A stretch of 64,000 nucleotides of DNA, taken from positions 27,465,446-27,529,445 of the forward strand of contig OY743172.1 of NCBI GenBank assembly GCA_963555705.1. The letters are read 5' to 3'. Under the pieces are notes generated by a model that searched no databases, had not been told where the DNA came from, and saw only the letters and a list, made by a program, of their open reading frames with translations. The stretch's first letter is position 1; every line of letters begins with the position of its first letter. Made by a program: the position numbers and the translations under genes. Origin of the DNA: Ligustrum vulgare (lineage: Eukaryota > Streptophyta > Magnoliopsida > Lamiales > Oleaceae). Shown here piece by piece: positions 10,339 through 21,100 of this stretch.

Positions 10339-10689
10339 ATGGAAGAGACGAATCTTTCTTTACCAATTTTTGAAAGTATTGATATCATAAATGAAGAAAA
10401 TTACATCACAAGAAAATTCAGATATAAGAGAGGTCCATATAAAGTTAAAAAGAATATTAAAAATAAAAAAGGAGTTAAATATGGAAATGAAATTGATAAA
10501 ATAGGATATCCAGAGCAACTTTATACATCGCAAGAGATATTAAAAAGTTTTAAAGAAAATTTGATAGAAAACGTTGTTAAAGGCGCTATAAGATCTATAG
10601 TAATACAAGATATTCAAGATATAATCGATAAATTAGAAAAAGAAAGAAAAATATTTCAAAATATAATATACCATTTGAACCAAGCATAG
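10339..10689 (+). CDS. Unknown ORF, 116 aa, basic
   Basis: The ATG at 10339 follows an AT-rich leader; the frame is open slightly upstream to 10330. The product begins acidic, then has a Lys/Arg-rich patch (RKFRYKRGPYKVKKN) and a helix-like C-terminal half. No recognised domain. AT content and location suggest a viral accessory or capsid-associated protein, but this is inference. Confidence 0.4.
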   Translation: MEETNLSLPIFESIDIINEENYITRKFRYKRGPYKVKKNIKNKKGVKYGNEIDKIGYPEQLYTSQEILKSFKENLIENVVKGAIRSIVIQDIQDIIDKLEKERKIFQNIIYHLNQA

Positions 10690-10737
10690 ATATCATGACT
10701 GATATAAATATTATGAATTCTCAAACACTGATAGAAT

Positions 10738-11620
10738 TTGAAAGATTACTTGAAACTTTATAAATTATCTACATCAGTGTTTATAATGTCTAGTTATGCT
10801 ATTAAAGGATTAGACAATTTGTTAGAAAAAATAATGGAAAAAATTGATAACATTATATCTCAATTAATAGATATAGATGAATCATCTAAACAATATTATA
10901 TACTTTCAGAAAATCATAATCAATATATTATAGATTATTCTGATATATTACAGCTTGAAATAGATTTAGAAAATAAAGTTATAACAAATACATCTCAAAC
11001 CTAATACCAGGATATACAATCGAATGACTAGATAAACTTTTAAAAAAATTGAAAGATAAAATGGAAGATATTAAACATCAAATCAAAATGAAAACATATC
11101 TTCTGAAGAATATAATAAACTTTTAGAAAAATACGAAAAATATATTACAGATTATTGTATTTTACTAGAAAGAATGGACTTATCCCAAAAAATGTTGTAT
11201 AATAATTTATCAACCTGATAATTTATGGATACTTCATAAGCATCAACTTCTAATAACTTTGATCATAAGCTATATTTAGAAAACAAAGAAATTTCATTTT
11301 TATCAACTATTGTTGAAAAATCTAAAAATATACATTCTGTTGGACAATCTAAACTAAAAGAGATATACAAAGCTATTGACTATACTATCCTAAATAGAAT
11401 ATAATTTAATTCTATTGAAACGGAAATAAATATAAATACAGTTCATAAAATTATAGAAGAATACGAAGAAATAGAAGAAGAAGTTTATGAAGGAATAATG
11501 TTAGGATATATAACTAAAAAATATCATCCTAAATATTTTGAAAAATTATCACAATATAGAACATTTTTAGAAGAACTTAAAAGATTAAAAAAATATAAAT
11601 ATAATCAGAAGCCCTGAATT
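10738..11620 (+). pseudogene. Decayed viral ORF region with repeated helix motif
   Basis: Open to 11004 in one frame (88 codons from a non-ATG start; first ATG at 10786), then broken by stops and frameshifts. Segments NQYIIDYSDIL (10918-10950) and KYITDYCILLER (about 11139-11175) look like diverged copies of one motif, as do two LEKYEK-like helical segments. The C-terminal piece (EEYEEIEEEVYEGIMLGY) is acidic. No known domain identified. Confidence 0.35.
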
Positions 11621-11639
11621 GAATCAACATAACTAAGTT

Positions 11640-11769
11640 TGAGGATATATCTTGCAAAATAAACAATCTTTTTCATTAAGGGTAATTTTGGAATTTCAAC
11701 AGAAATGTTTATTTTACTAAAGTTATTATTTACCAAACTCATTTAACGAAAAACCCCTAAAATCAAAAT

Positions 11770-11851
<82 letters not shown>

Positions 11852-13061
11852 CGACAGAGAGAGTGAGAGTAGCGGAGAGGGCTTCGCCCTCTCCGATTTC
11901 CCTACCGCCAGCGTTTGGCCGGTGGTGACGTCACCAGATCGTGGCGACGTAAGTGCGATGGGGGTTATGGGTGGATTTTGGGACGCGATTGGGTGCGAAA
12001 ATAGAGGCAAACCAAGGCTTGGAGGGTTCGGATTCTTGGGTTTCCTGGCGGTAATCCAACCAGAGCTAGGTCGAGGGTTGAGTAAGGTATTGGGTTATGC
12101 TTGATTCTTGGTTTTTGGTTTGCTTTGGGAGTCCTTTGAGGGTGATTTTGAGTCAGTGGCCATGTGGTGGTCGAATGGGTGGAGGCTGTGGTTTGGTTGG
12201 GGCAGTTGATGGTGGTTAGTTTGATTTTGGTTGGGATGATGAAAGCTGAAGGTTTGGGTGCAACCGTGTTTCGATGGTTCCAAAAGCAAAGGCGTTTGGT
12301 TGTGAATTTGAATTTGCAGACAGTGGATTATGAGTGAGGCAGTGGAGTCGTGGGAAATTCTGCTAGAATGCATCCCTGTGTATGAAATTTTCACCGTATC
12401 AATGAGTAGAAAATGAAATTCTAACATCCATACGCGAAATTTGATCTCTAAGAGGGTTGGGGATTGGAAGTCTAAACTTCATGTATGAACGTGTGTGTGA
12501 AGGATGAGGAGTATTACCCAAAAAGGCTGTTCAACTTGTGTGAGCTCGTGAGGGAGTGAAGGCTGAGTTATACACCGGTTGTACTAACTTTTGGTAAGTT
12601 ACGGTAAATCTTTGTTTATGGAAGAATTGTAAGAATTTTGGAAGGGGATTTGATCTGATTAAGGAACAAAATTTGTGAGAATTCTTGGAGGTGAGTATCG
12701 GTTGTGTAAGAAAAAACTTGGGAAAGAAGAAGTTGTTGAATTGGTTGGACAAAGAAATTATTGATTGGCTTAAATGACCGATAATACCATTTGGGCTTAA
12801 GAAGTTGAATTGGATTAAGATAGTTGAAATTTGAACTTAAAATAATTAAAACTTGGACTTTTAAAAATAAGTTGTGATATTGAAATATTTTTGATGAAAA
12901 TTGGAATTTGACTAAGATTTAAAAATAAATTTTATTTTATTTCACTTAAATTGGCTAGACGAAACACTCTTTTAAAATAAATGGAAGAAGTCGTAGTGGC
13001 ATGTCTTTAAAAATTTCAAAGTATTTTATTAAAAAAAATAACAAAAATTCTCGATCACTAC
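11640..13061 (+). mobile_element. Second part of the Tekay-like LTR
   Basis: It resumes with AT-rich sequence, a CCCCTAAAATCAAAATTTAT segment and a (CT)n run, passes through a GC-richer untranslated-looking zone (11850-12760), and ends with CTCGATCACTACA at 13048-13061, the typical Tekay LTR terminus. Together with 2158-3190 it would make an LTR of about 2.4 kb. ORFs here are short and give no recognisable protein. The PBS expected after a 5' LTR is absent at 13062, so this is a solo or truncated LTR. Confidence 0.45.
11773..11848. repeat. (CT)n microsatellite
   Basis: An uninterrupted CT dinucleotide run of about 76 bp. On the minus strand it gives a meaningless Arg-Glu repeat ORF. Confidence 0.95.
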
Positions 13062-13628
13062 AATGACGCTTTCTAGTTTCTAGACTTGGAAAAACTATTT
13101 AGTGGTAATTACAGTCTACCCTACTTTTAAAATTAACAATTCAAAAAACAAGTTTGTGAGTTTTAAATACAATAATCAGGTGTTAATTCATCTTTAAAAT
13201 ATTGATTAATTAATGATATCTTCCTCCCCCAATCTCCATATGACTATACCTTCCATTTCAATCTCTCTCAACAATTCTCAACCCAGCCACCTTCTCCGCT
13301 GCTTCCCCTCTGGCCACGCCCCCACCCTGCCAGACCCTTATCTCTGTTGTCATGAACAGATTACTTCCATTAGTATTCCGAAACTAATTGGAAAATAGCA
13401 AAAATAAATCCAATATCTTACTATAAAACCTCTCTCAAGTGATTTTTCCTGAATCTGGATTGAATCAATACATTTTCTATTCAATCGATGAGTTCACTTT
13501 TTGGATTTCTTCCAGATCTGCTACCATTTCTCTTCGCAAGCCACATCTGTCACTTTATTACAGTAGTTCATGTTCTGCGTCAAAGCTATCAACATTCCCC
13601 TTCATCTTTAGTGCATAGTGTGTTGGGA
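13062..13628. other. Intergenic sequence, nothing recognised
   Basis: Between the LTR end and the next MITE I see only short ORFs without family resemblance. 13210-13600 is slightly GC-richer and Ser/Pro-coding in one frame, but has no homology I know. Confidence 0.5.
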
Positions 13629-14337
13629 GAGAGGTGTCAATCCGGGTGGTCCGGGTCGGGTCGACCCGCTAATAAAAAGCCCGATAACGGCCCGCTCGCT
13701 GCGGGTTACGGGCCGATTACGGGTCAGCCCGCAAATTTTGAACTACAACCCAGGCCCGCCCGCTGGCCCATCCGGGTCGAGCCCATGGGGGTCGCGGTTT
13801 GTTCTGATTTGGCCCGTATGAATAAAAACATAGATTTTTTCATATTTATAGCAAATTTTTTGTCAAGTTTCTAAATACAAAATGATTAAAATGATAAATT
13901 CATATTTATACCATAAAATATTTACATAGAATTTAAAATTATAGTTTATGTTATATGAATTACTTCTAAATTTGCAAATTTAAATAAAACATAAACAAAT
14001 AACAATTAAATGATAAATGTATTTTTAATTACTATTGTCAAAAAAAATTATTTTTTAAGCTGTTAGGGAGAAAAAAATAAGATTTTACTTTAAAAATTGT
14101 ATTACTGTTTCTAGAAGAAGAGAGATTTTCAATATTACTATATTTAATAAAAACAGTTTTTTTTTTTACGGGCCAGCGGGTTAACCGCGGCCCGCGAAGG
14201 TTTGACCTGCAAAACCCGCGGTTTACAACTTCTTAACCCGTGAACCGCCCGCACAGGTCATGGGTCGGCCCGCGGTCCCGGGTCAATCCGGGCCGATTTT
14301 CACGGGTCTGGTCGGCCCGTCCGTCTTGACAACTCTA
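13629..14337 (+). mobile_element. hAT MITE family A, copy 1 (709 bp)
   Basis: It starts AGAGGTGTCAATCCGGG and ends CGTCTTGACAACTCTA. GC-rich ends with GGCCCG/CGGGCC words surround an AT-rich core containing AAATTTGCAAATTTA-like sequence. GAGAGAGG lies at 13627-13634 and 14338-14345; the left copy is merged with the terminal repeat (AGAGG is common to both), so the duplication is credible but not clean. Same family as 16128-16850 and 29757-30477. Confidence 0.8.
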
Positions 14338-14484
14338 GAGAGAGGTAGGAAAGTATGTTGGTGGGACGGTGATTAGCAATACATAAGTGGCAATGACGGT
14401 GATTGGTAGTACACTAGTGGCGACGATTATTCACAGTGCGGTAGTGCCGTAGTGGTGTGCATTGTTTTTTGACTATGGGGTGGT

Positions 14485-14900
14485 TTGTTGGTGATTTATG
14501 TGGTCACATCTTTATTTAACAAGTTACACATCTTAGGTCATATGTCACATTTCGGTCACAAGGTCACATGTCATAGTTTATTTAGTGTAGGTCACAGGTC
14601 ACAAATCCTTTTAACTCGCGGGTCATGGATCTTTATTTGCTTAGCTCATGGGTCACATTTCATGGATTAAGTCACGGGTCACACTTAAAAAATGTTCAAG
14701 TCACTATCTATTTGACGCATTATGTTACAGATCACACTTCAAATGTTCAGGCCACAAGTCACATTTGATTCATGAAGTTAGAGGTCACACTTCAAAAATG
14801 TTCAGGTCACAACCTATTTGATGCATTATGTCACAAGTTACATTTCAAATGTTCACATTTGATGTATTAAGTCACACATTACACTTCAAAAATGTTTCAG
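14485..14900. repeat. GTCACA-rich degenerate tandem repeats
   Basis: GTCACA and its variants recur about every 15-25 bp. From 14672 an approximately 100-bp unit (GTCACACTTCAAAAATGTTC ... TTTGATGCATTATG) is seen about twice plus a partial copy. No protein-coding signal. Confidence 0.65.
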
Positions 14901-14984
14901 TTTTCCTTCTTCTGGATTCTCAATTCTGAAAATAAACAACAATTTTTTCATGGTTTAATCGGTGAAGTGACAATTATTACTATG

Positions 14985-15173
14985 ATGGTGGTGGTGCGTC
15001 GGAAAAGATTGTGGTAGTGGCGTGTCGAAAATCTGGTGATTCTGGTTGTGGTTGTGGTTGTGGTGGCGATGGTTGTGGTTGCGGTGGTTCTAGGGATGGT
15101 GATGAAGATGAAGATGGCAAAGGTAATGGTGGTGGTTATGGCGATAGTGATTGTGCGGTGGAGATATTGGTAC

Positions 15174-15203
<30 letters not shown>
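14985..15203. repeat. GGT/GTG-rich low-complexity tract
   Basis: Interrupted GGT, TGTGG and GAT triplet runs end in a pure (GTG)n run at about 15179-15203. Frames across it encode only poly-Val, poly-Gly or poly-Trp. Confidence 0.85.
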
Positions 15204-15204
<1 letters not shown>

Positions 15205-15215
15205 ACGACGACGAT

Positions 15216-15897
15216 TATGGATGGCAACGGGGTGGAGAATACCCGAACCCAACGGGGCGGGGAATCCCCGACAAAGACTGGGATGGGGAATGGGGATGAA
15301 AAATCATCCCCGAACCGGGGATGGGGATGACCGTCTTATTTTCATCCCCGCCAGTCCCAGATCTCTATCCCCAATTAACAAGTTGCATTAAAATTTAAAA
15401 AGTAAAAAAAAAAAAAAGTCATATATTATATGTACAAAAGTTCTATGATGTCAAAATTTCTTGCACCAAAAATTTATTACTTATCAAGTCATTATCTTTA
15501 AATACTTATTTTGAAAAGTTACTCATTATTAGTTATTAAGCTTATCGAGTTGTATTTTCTCATCTAATCAAATATTAAATAAAGATACAAACAAAGATGA
15601 ATATATATTTGATTAATGTCCAAATAATGTGTAAAGATTATTATATTTAGAAAATGTTAAGGTTGTTCCTGCATGTTTCCTTATATTATTCGCATAAAAT
15701 TATTTTAAAACTTAAAAAAAAAAAAAAAAACAAATGGGGATGTAAACGAGGATTTTCTCATCCCCGTCCCGCCCCGCTCCGCTCCATCCCCGATTAAATG
15801 GGTACGGGGCAGGAATGAGGATGATAAATCATTAATGGGGAGGGGATGGGGAAAGGCATCCCTTCCCCACCCCATACCCGCCTCGTTACCATTCCTA
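15216..15897 (+). mobile_element. hAT MITE family B, copy 2 (682 bp)
   Basis: The left end GGATGGCAACGGGG pairs with the right end CCTCGTTACCATTCC. Subterminal CCCCG/CGGGG blocks flank an AT-rich core. The flanks ACGACGAT (15208-15215) and ACGACAAC (15898-15905) agree at six of eight bases, a decayed 8-bp duplication. Same family as 480-959. Confidence 0.75.
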
Positions 15898-16127
15898 ACG
15901 ACAACAGTGACATTGATGATGATGAGCATCGGCTCAATCTAAACTCGCTATGGAGTATAGAGATGAAACTGAGAGGGGTGGGTGGGTGTTTCTAATTTAC
16001 ATAATTGTCTATTTGCACTTGATATGTGGAAGTTTAAATTTTTTTTCCTCATATTTGAATTTTTTTTTATAATAGCGTGGTCGGTATATTATTCCCAACT
16101 ACTTTTAATTTTTTAACTCGTAAGGGG

Positions 16128-16850
16128 TAGAGGTGTCAAGACGGACGGGTCGATCAGACCCGTGAAAATCGACCCGAATCGACTCGGGACCTCTGGCGGA
16201 CCCGTGACCCGTGAGGGTGGCTCACGGATCAAGAAGTTGTGAACCGCGAATTTTGTTGGTCAAACCTTCGCGGGCCGCGGTTAACCCGCTGGCCCGTAAA
16301 AAAAAAATTGTTTTTATTAAATATGGTAACTTTGAAAATCTCTCTTCGTCTACAAACTCTAATATAACTTTTAAAGCAAAATCTTATTTTTTTTTTCTCC
16401 CTGATAGCTAAAAAACGTAATGTTCTTTGATAATAGTAATTAGAAATACATTTAGCATTTAATTGTTATTTATTTATATTTTATTTAAATTTGCAAATTT
16501 AGAAGTAATTCATATAACATAAAATATAATTTTAAATTCTACGTAAATATTTTGTGCTATAAATATGAATTTATCATTTAAATCATTTTGTATTTAGAAA
16601 CTTGACAAAAAATTTGCTATAAATATGAAAAAATCTATGTTTTTATTCATACGGGTCAAATCAGAACGAACCGCTACCCGTATGGGCTCGACCTGGATGG
16701 GTCAGCGGGCGGACCTGGGTTGTAGTTCAAAATTTGTGGGCTGACCTGAAACCGACCCGTAACCCGCAGCGGAAAGGCTTTTTTTCAAGCGAACCGTTAC
16801 AAAACTTTATGTTAGTGGGCCGGGCCGGTCCGGACCACCCATATTCATAC
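16128..16850 (-). mobile_element. hAT MITE family A, copy 2, interrupted by the MULE
   Basis: It begins TAGAGGTGTCAAGACGG and is the inverted form of copies 1 and 3 along its whole length. It runs to TATTCATAC at 16842-16850, where the MULE begins. Its last bases are found beyond the MULE at 27259-27272. Its own 8-bp duplications are GTAAGGGG (16120-16127) and TTAAGGGG (27273-27280), seven of eight alike. Confidence 0.85.
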
Positions 16851-17039
16851 CGTGGGAATATGGGGAAATGGCCAGCCCAATTTGTCATTTTATGGAAATG
16901 GCCTTTGACCAAATTTTTTTCATTTAAAATAATAGTAATAAAAATAAATTTTATTGTTTCCTAATATAACCTTCAGTTTCAATTTCAAAAAACGTCTCCC
17001 ATTTCAAATACTCAATTAGAATTACCCGACTCTTAACCT

Positions 17040-17211
17040 ACCCCTTCGACTTCTCCTCTCCTTTCCGGCTTTCCCTTGGTTTTCTTCTTCGGCAAAACGA
17101 ATTAGGCAGACATCTTCTTCTTCTTCTTCTGCAAATTCAAGAATTGGTGCATTCTTCAAAAGGGTTCTTTGGATTTGGGTATAATCTTCCCAGAGGCTGT
17201 TCTGGTACGGG
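17040..17211 (+). other. Likely 5' UTR exon of the Ulp1-like gene
   Basis: A TC-rich, GC-enriched stretch ends at GGCTGTTCTG followed by GTACGG, a plausible splice donor. The start codon at 18133 lies one base after an acceptor (ATTATGCAG). This suggests a noncoding first exon and a long 5' UTR intron. Inferred from composition and splice words only. Confidence 0.4.
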
Positions 17212-17394
17212 TTCTCTACTTGATGTCTTCTCACTTTCTTCACCTATTCACTTGGATCATACACTGAACCGCCACGCTTCTTAGTTAGTTGCTTGTGTTG
17301 TTTCTTTATTTTAAGCATTGTAATTGCGTGATGGTTTCTTGGGATTCTTTTTCTGTAATTTTGACAAATTTTGACAAGTTCTTATTATTTGGTA

Positions 17395-18000
17395 GATTAA
17401 CCTACCATCAGGGGGTTAACCTACCTCAGTGTTGGTTAACCTACCCTCAGCAATCTGTAAATCGCCCTTTGATGGTAGGTTAACCTACCAAGAACCCTGA
17501 ATTGTTACAATGATTTGTATGATTTGGTGAGGTTATGTGGCTCGATTTGTTTACCTTCGGTTACTAGTTTTGGATATTGTTTCCTTCTCTTCCAAGTAGC
17601 ATTAAAATGATGTAGTAATTTATACCGAATCTCTGTTGATGATGCCATGAAAAAGGATATAATGAAGAGTTAACAGATGGCTTCTAAATCTAATTTGATG
17701 TATTCTTAATTTTTGTTTGTGAAGAGGTAGGTTAACCTACCATAGAATCAAAAGGTCGGTTAACCTACCATTACCATCAGGTATTAACCTACCATTACCA
17801 TTAATGAATTGATACCTAATGGTAATGGTAGGTTAACCGTGTCGGTTAACCTACCATTACCCTTACCTGATGGTAATGGTAGGTTAACCGACTAGGCATT
17901 TGGTAGGTTAACCTACCTGATGGTGATGGTAGGTTAACCTACCTGATCGTAATGGTAATGGTAGGTTAACCTACCAACTTTGGTCGGTTAACTAACATTT
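17395..18000. repeat. Palindrome array 1: GGTAGGTTAACCTACC, 5' UTR intron of Ulp1 gene
   Basis: About twenty copies of GGTAGGTTAACC or GGTTAACCTACC words cluster at 17395-17495 and 17725-18000, inside the putative 5' UTR intron. The core is a perfect 16-bp palindrome; variants carry GGTCGGTTAACCGACC-like arms. Confidence 0.85.
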
Positions 18001-18132
18001 TGTTGTTAGAACTTTCTTTTGAACAGTGTATTGTTATTAAATATTTTTCTGTGTTTCTTCTTTATTTTCTTGTTCATTTTCATAGCGTAATTAGCACACC
18101 CATTTGACTAAAATTGTCTTATATTATGCAGG

Positions 18133-21100
18133 ATGGAGTTTCAAGTGGACATCAATGATCGGTTTACAGGAAAATGTACAAACCTCCGTAACCTAGATGC
18201 TATAGATGAGGTTTATAGCGTACTGGATGCAAATCATCGACAAGCTTTCCGTCGGTCTTGTTTTCGAAAATTCTATCAGATGAGAAAAATGCAGTTATCT
18301 GGCCAACTCATCCATGGTCTAGCATTGAGAATGCTGAAGTCCGAGAATAAGAATGAGCTATGGTTTGGAGTCGGGAATAACAAGGCTGCTAGATTTTCAT
18401 TCGAAGAGTTCACTCTGATTACGGGGCTGAACCCCGAGGATGAAGCATTGTACAAAGATCAAATACCGGTGACCAATAGACTGGCAGAGACATATTTTAA
18501 CGGAGCTAATAAGATTGTTCCCGCCCAGTTAAAACTTTCCTTTGACAATTGCGAAGAAATGGAAGACAAGTACAAATTGGGTTTGGCGTATGTCTATGAG
18601 TCAATTTTGAGATCCAAACACTACAAGACATCTATTGATATGCATGTCTTGAATATAGTCGACGATAGGTATTTATTTAATCAATATCCAATGGGAAGAA
18701 GGTGCTATAATAGCACGATACATGCTTTTTTGAGGAGTTGGGGAGAAATTGTAACAAAACTCAAAGAGGGGGGGGGGAAGAGCGTCTATAATTATTCCCT
18801 TGAGGGTTTTCCTTACGCATTGCAGGTAAATAGCAAACACTTGTAGTTCTTTATACTGTGCTTTATTTTTAGATGTGAGAATGAATAAATGATCATGTCT
18901 GTTTGTAGGTATGGGCTTATGAGGCTTTGTCGGCCATTGGCAATGATTTTGCAACTAGGAAACCGGTGATTAAAGTTCCGAAGATGGTGAACTGGACGGC
19001 TACTGGAGTATTTGAACAAAATGAAATCAGTTCCGTTTTAGACCATCCACAGGTGAGTAACTGTTATATGGTATTATTTTATTACCTTCACACAATAATG
19101 TAAATGGTATGTAAATATTAACTCTGTCAACTTTTTAGCTTGAAGTTCGTGTCAGACTAATGGCTACAGAGGTTGAGAAGAGGCAACGACACATGCAATT
19201 GTTTGAACCTTTTTCAAGACGAGCAGACCTAGTCCTTGATGCTTATATCCACGAGGATGGAGGTGATGTTATGGCTGATAATGAAGGAGGGGACGACAAC
19301 GTGGATCTTCTCCAGGGAGATAGAGTCTCTCCTCTTCGACATGATGAAGATCCAGGCAGTGGGAGAGATCAGATTTCTTCACCAAGACAGGTATAGATAA
19401 CCTACCAAAGAGGTCGGTTAACCTACTGCTAACCGACTACTTTGGTAGGTGATAACCTACCATCAAATTCAAAAGGTAGGTTAAACTACCAAAGAGGTCA
19501 GTTAACCTACTGTTAACCGACCACTTTGGTAGATGTTAACCTACCATCAAATTCAAAAGGTAGGTTAACCTACCAAAGTGGTCGGTTAACCTACCTCTTT
19601 GGTAGATTAACACCTACCATCAAATTCAAAAGGTAGGTTAACCTACCAAAGAGGTCGGTTAACCTACTGCTAACCGACCACTTTGGTAGATGTTAACCTA
19701 CCATCAAATTCAAAAGGTAGGTTAACCTACCAAAGTGGTCGGTTAACCGACCACTTTGGTAGATGTTAACCTACCATCAAATTCAAAAGGTAGGTTAACC
19801 TACCAAAGAGGTCGGTTAACCTACTGCTAACCGACCACTTTGGTAGATGTTAACCTACCATCAAATTCAAAAGGTAGGTTAACCTACCAAAGTGGTCGGT
19901 TAACCTACCTCTTTGGTAGATGTTAACCTACCATCAAATTCAAAAGGTAGGTTAACCTACCAAAGAGGTCGGTTAACCTACTGCTAACCGACCACTTTGG
20001 TAGATATTAACCTACCTCTTTGGTAGGTTAACCTACCTCTTTGGTAGATGTTAACCTACCATCAAATTCAAAAGGTAGGTTAACCTATCAAAGAGGTCGG
20101 TTAACCTACTGCTAACCGACCACTTTGGTAGATATTAACCTACCTCTTTGGTAGGTTAACCTACCTCTTTGGTAGATGTTAACCTACCATCAAATTCAAA
20201 AGGTAGGTTAACCTACCAAAGAGTTCGGAGGTTAGCCTGCCCTCAAATTCAAAAGGTAGGTTAACCTACCAAAGAGGTCGGTTGACCTACTGCTAACCGA
20301 CCACTTTGGTAGATGTTAACCTACCATCAAATTCAAAAGGTAGGTTAACCTACCAAAGAGGTCGGTTAACCTACTGCTAACCGACCACTTTGGTAGATGT
20401 TAACCTACCATCAAATTCAAAAGGTAGGTTAACCTACCAAAGAGGTCGGAGGTTAACCTACTGCTAACCGACCACTTTGGTAGGTTAACCTAACCTCAAA
20501 TTCAAAACCCACCTACCGTTAACCGACCACTTGGGTATGTTAATAGGACTTTGCTGTTTAATCTTTTTGTGATTTTCTTTTATTCCCTTGTCCATTTTCT
20601 TATTGAATTAATGCTTATTTTTAATTATTTGATTTGCTTAGGTTCCATCTTCAGTACCTGATGCTACACATGAAAATCCACATGCTAGTCAGCAGGCTCC
20701 TCATGTACATCAGCCTTCTCACGATTTGGACTTCATATTGGAGGGCTTGAGGATGCACATTGACCAGATTGTTGCTCCTATATTGTTCAATTATATGGAT
20801 CGGATGGAGGAGAGACTGCGGTCAGATATACTACTAGTAAACAACAAAGTTGATAGCATGATGGAGTGGATGCAACGCAATCAAACAAATGAAAATTATC
20901 AGTACTGGGAGGATGGGCCCAATGATGGATGGGGTGTAGGTGGAGGATGTGAGGGAGAGGGAGGTGAGGGATACGGAGGAGGCTGGGGTAAGGGATACGG
21001 AGGAGGCGGAGATGAGGAGACGGAGGAGGCAGCTCCTAGGGATATAGAGGAGGGGGAGGTAAGGGATACGGAGGAGGATGAAGTGAGGGAGACAGAGGTG

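Larger units (their letters stand above)
3347..11620 (+). mobile_element. Endogenous pararetrovirus (Caulimoviridae) relic
   Basis: A strikingly AT-rich block starts at a tRNA-Met primer site and holds, in order: small ORFs, a capsid region with a zinc knuckle, a movement-protein region, two retropepsin-like regions, reverse transcriptase, an unknown ORF, a viral-style promoter and poly(A) signal, and further small ORFs. Capsid before movement before pol is the order of cavemoviruses and solendoviruses; the genus is not settled. Most ORFs carry stops or frameshifts and the RNase H is deleted, so this is an inactive integrated copy. No LTRs, integrase or target duplication are seen, as expected for passive integration of a pararetrovirus. 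The right edge is approximate (11600-11680). Confidence 0.8.

Noticed and set aside
11726..12010. A 94-codon minus-strand ORF with an Arg-Glu repeat
   Set aside because: It is read through the (CT)n microsatellite; the repeat alone makes it open.
12095..12752. Minus-strand ORFs as a gene in the GC-richer zone
   Set aside because: They are Ser/His/Asn-rich with no family resemblance and lie in what looks like an LTR.
15011..15299. Gly/Val/Trp-rich ORFs on plus
   Set aside because: They come from GGT/GTG simple repeats and run into a MITE end.
18673..19019. Minus-strand ORFs overlapping the Ulp1-like gene
   Set aside because: They are antisense to well-supported exons and show no domain.
17395..20545. 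A CRISPR-like array, because of regular palindromic repeats
   Set aside because: This is plant nuclear DNA, the units are head-to-tail satellites without unique spacers, and no cas-like genes exist.
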